Positions 62,047 to 64,000 of a stretch of 64,000 nucleotides of DNA are shown piece by piece. Below the pieces are notes generated by a model that was not told the DNA's origin, made no database searches, and saw nothing but the letters and a program-made list of their open reading frames with translations. This DNA is from Scatophagus argus. Lineage: Eukaryota; Chordata; Actinopteri; Scatophagidae. The stretch spans positions 17,633,641-17,697,640 of the forward strand of contig NC_058513.1 of the NCBI RefSeq assembly GCF_020382885.2. Reading direction: 5' to 3'. Numbering within the stretch: position 1 is the first letter of the stretch; each line of letters opens with the position of its first letter. The position numbers and the translations under genes are program-made.

Positions 62047-62767
62047 AGGGCTGGATAAACACGACATGTCTGTAGTTGGATGAGGAACAGCCACTTCACC
62101 AGATGTTCGCTTTTCCCTGGGACCTGTAGAGTTTCTATGTAATGTGTTTGCATTTTGCCGCAGTCTGGCTCATCGCCCAACAGGGTTTTTGCTGCGCCGT
62201 CCACCTGATATAAACAACATCCCGCTCTCTTCCAGATCATTTTGTTGCTCTAAAACGGCAGTTCCCAACATCCCAAAGGAGTCCCAAGACAAATCAGGGA
62301 GAGAGTAGGACTAGCCTGCTTTCAGAGCTCTGATTCAGGGCTGTGGTTCAAGATTATTTTCACTGCTGATTAATCTGTCAGCTCTCGATTCTCTGCCGTT
62401 GTTTGGAAAGTCTTGTGTTACTTCAGCTGATATTGGGGACGATGCTGTGAACACCCAACAACAGAAACAAAATCCCCTTTGCGATGAATGGGATGTGTAT
62501 GTCTGAGAACATAACACTGCAGGTGTCCAGTCAGTGAATCTGAGGTCGTCGTCCTCAGCTCAAATATTTCAACATGTTTCAGTGTCTCTGGTGGCACCAA
62601 GAACCATCGCTCTTGTTCAGGCCAGCTGTGTAGAGACCTGAAAATAAGGCCACGGTGTGTGCGTGTGTGTGTCTGTGTGTGTGTGCCACACAGACGACAC
62701 ACTTTCTTGCTGTTAGACTGTTTGTTTGTTTGCTTGCGAACAGCTGCTCCATTTACTGACTTATCTT

Positions 62768-63105
62768 CAGTGGTGGAAGACGTGTTCAGATCCTCTACTT
62801 GTAAAATGTACTAATATCATAGTGTAAAAATACTCTGTCACAAGTTAAAGTCCTGCATTTGGAAATCTTACATAAATAAAAAAAAATCCATGTATAAGCA
62901 TTACCATCAAAATATACTTAAATATACTTCTTAAATATAGTTTAGTATTTGTAAAGTACCAAGAGTAAAAGTACTTATTATGCAAAATGGCTCACATCAG
63001 AATAAAATATTTCATATTTCTGGAGTATAATTGTGATACGTTTATGTGTAAGCACCAATAATGTTGGAACCAGTAAAGTTGGAAGTAATTTAAGTACTTA
63101 TACGA
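62768..63105 (+). repeat. Teleost 'AGTGGTGGAAGAAGTATTCAG' repeat, best-preserved copy
   Basis: CAGTGGTGGAAGACGTGTTC, ATAGTGTAAAAATACTCTGT, AAAGTCCTGCATTTGGAAAT, ATCAAAATATACTTAAATAT, AGAGTAAAAGTACTTATTAT and GTTTATGTGTAAGCACCAAT appear in the family's usual order. Confidence 0.8.
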
Positions 63106-64000
63106 GAAGAGTTTTGCTTCTTCAGTGTGAGGATGGTTTTAATATCAGGGTAAATGTAATATTTGGGGTTGGTCAGACATTTGAAGGCATCACACTGAGA
63201 AACTGTGATGGACATGTAAATTAAGCGATAATGAATGTAACTGCTGCAAAACTACTTCAGAGCACTCGCTGTACCCAAACTCACAGTACGACAAGACTAC
63301 TATATTTTTAGCTGTACTTAAATATTGATACCATCAAGTCATGAAGCATTAAAGTCTCAGTCTGAGCTACCTGAGCAGCACCATTTAAGCCGAATCTCAG
63401 CAGTTCTTCATAAGGCTTTCCTTTGTCATGTGTTATAATGAGATCAGCTGACTTCACTTGACACAAGGTGTAATTCACACTGACTTGTAAACACTTTTAT
63501 TCTTCATTCATTAAAGTAAAAACTGAAAAGTCAAGCCTGATAACCTTTAGTCTGTGGTTCCTTACAAACCAAGAAAGACATGCAAGAAGTGAATTTCAGC
63601 TGTCTTCAATAATCTTCAAGCAGTAAGTGTAAGTTTAAGTTTTATGATTAATCACAGGTGTTATTCACGTGCACAATGAGGTGGGAGTTAACACCCACTA
63701 ACTGAGACGTTTCTGTATTTTGGCCCTCCTGTGTCCCCTCATGATGCGATGAGGAACCAGAGCTTGAGAAGGTTCAGATCCTGCATACTGTCTGACTTTC
63801 ACACGCCTGGCAAATCGCTGCATGAGGCAGGCATGATCGTTTGTTTTGGAGCGTTACAGGAGACGCAGTCCTGTCATTGGAGATGCTGTTTGTGCACTGA
63901 AGCACGCTGGCACATTTATAGTGTGAGGTTTACTCGTCGTCCATCTGCTCGACTCTGAAGCTGGATGTGTCTTTTCTTGTAAGAAGTTCTTTTGTGGTAT

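Larger units (their letters stand above)
42521..64000 (+). other. RhoGAP intron 1 (21.5 kb, continues past the window)
   Basis: No exon with a recognisable protein was found in either strand. Short open frames of 60-142 codons lack conserved motifs, splice support and codon bias. Content: several old interspersed repeats (43.0-43.6, 49.6-50.1, 50.7-51.2, 51.8-52.1, 59.4, 62.8-63.1 kb), microsatellites, and otherwise single-copy-looking DNA. A long first intron is usual for this family. Confidence 0.65.

Noticed and set aside
61990..62060. Poly-Gly/poly-Pro open frames near 62.0 kb
   Set aside because: These are produced by the GGA/GGT trinucleotide repeat and not by a gene.

Overview
The window is nuclear DNA of a ray-finned fish, most likely a percomorph teleost. 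The evidence is vertebrate gene structure with GT-AG introns, mostly compact introns, CpG-rich promoters, and degenerate copies of interspersed repeats that I recognise as common in teleost genomes. No prokaryotic, organellar or viral gene was seen. Paralogue and motif assignments rest on remembered family features, not on searches.

Layout. (1) 1-4.6 kb, + strand: the 3' part of fbrs (fibrosin, AUTS2/FBRS/FBRSL1 family), with its last two coding exons and the 3'UTR. (2) 5.3-35.5 kb, + strand: a complete srcap gene, the SNF2/INO80-type ATPase that exchanges H2A.Z into chromatin. I place 34 exons, and every coding junction keeps phase. From the first good AUG (7836) to the stop (33885) this gives 4,361 codons. 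Human SRCAP is about 3,230 aa. The excess comes mainly from one 3.16-kb N-terminal exon (7597-10760) and a 4.84-kb final exon. One intron (22183-22330) needs a GC-AG splice. (3) 35.6-40.9 kb, - strand: complete stx4 (syntaxin-4), 10 coding exons, 297 aa. It converges on srcap with only about 50-80 bp between the predicted polyadenylation sites. (4) 42.15-64 kb, + strand: the promoter, leader and first coding exon (42468-42520) of an N-BAR RhoGAP of the ARHGAP17/ARHGAP44 type. The remaining 21.5 kb reads as its first intron, with old repeats, microsatellites and no convincing exon.

fbrs and srcap are also neighbours on human 16p11.2, with STX4 in the same band, so this looks like a conserved block. 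Functionally, FBRS-family proteins belong to variant PRC1 complexes, SRCAP is the H2A.Z remodeller, syntaxin-4 is a plasma-membrane Qa-SNARE, and the RhoGAP couples membrane curvature to Rac/Cdc42. They share no pathway; the link is synteny.

I found no new multi-gene system. The most unusual observations are the giant unannotatable N-terminal exon of srcap, the GC-AG intron, a near-perfect stem-loop in the stx4 3'UTR, a stack of uORFs ending in an ATGA overlap with the RhoGAP start codon, and recognisable promoter motifs (TCTCGCGAGA for srcap, a ZNF143-like element for the RhoGAP).
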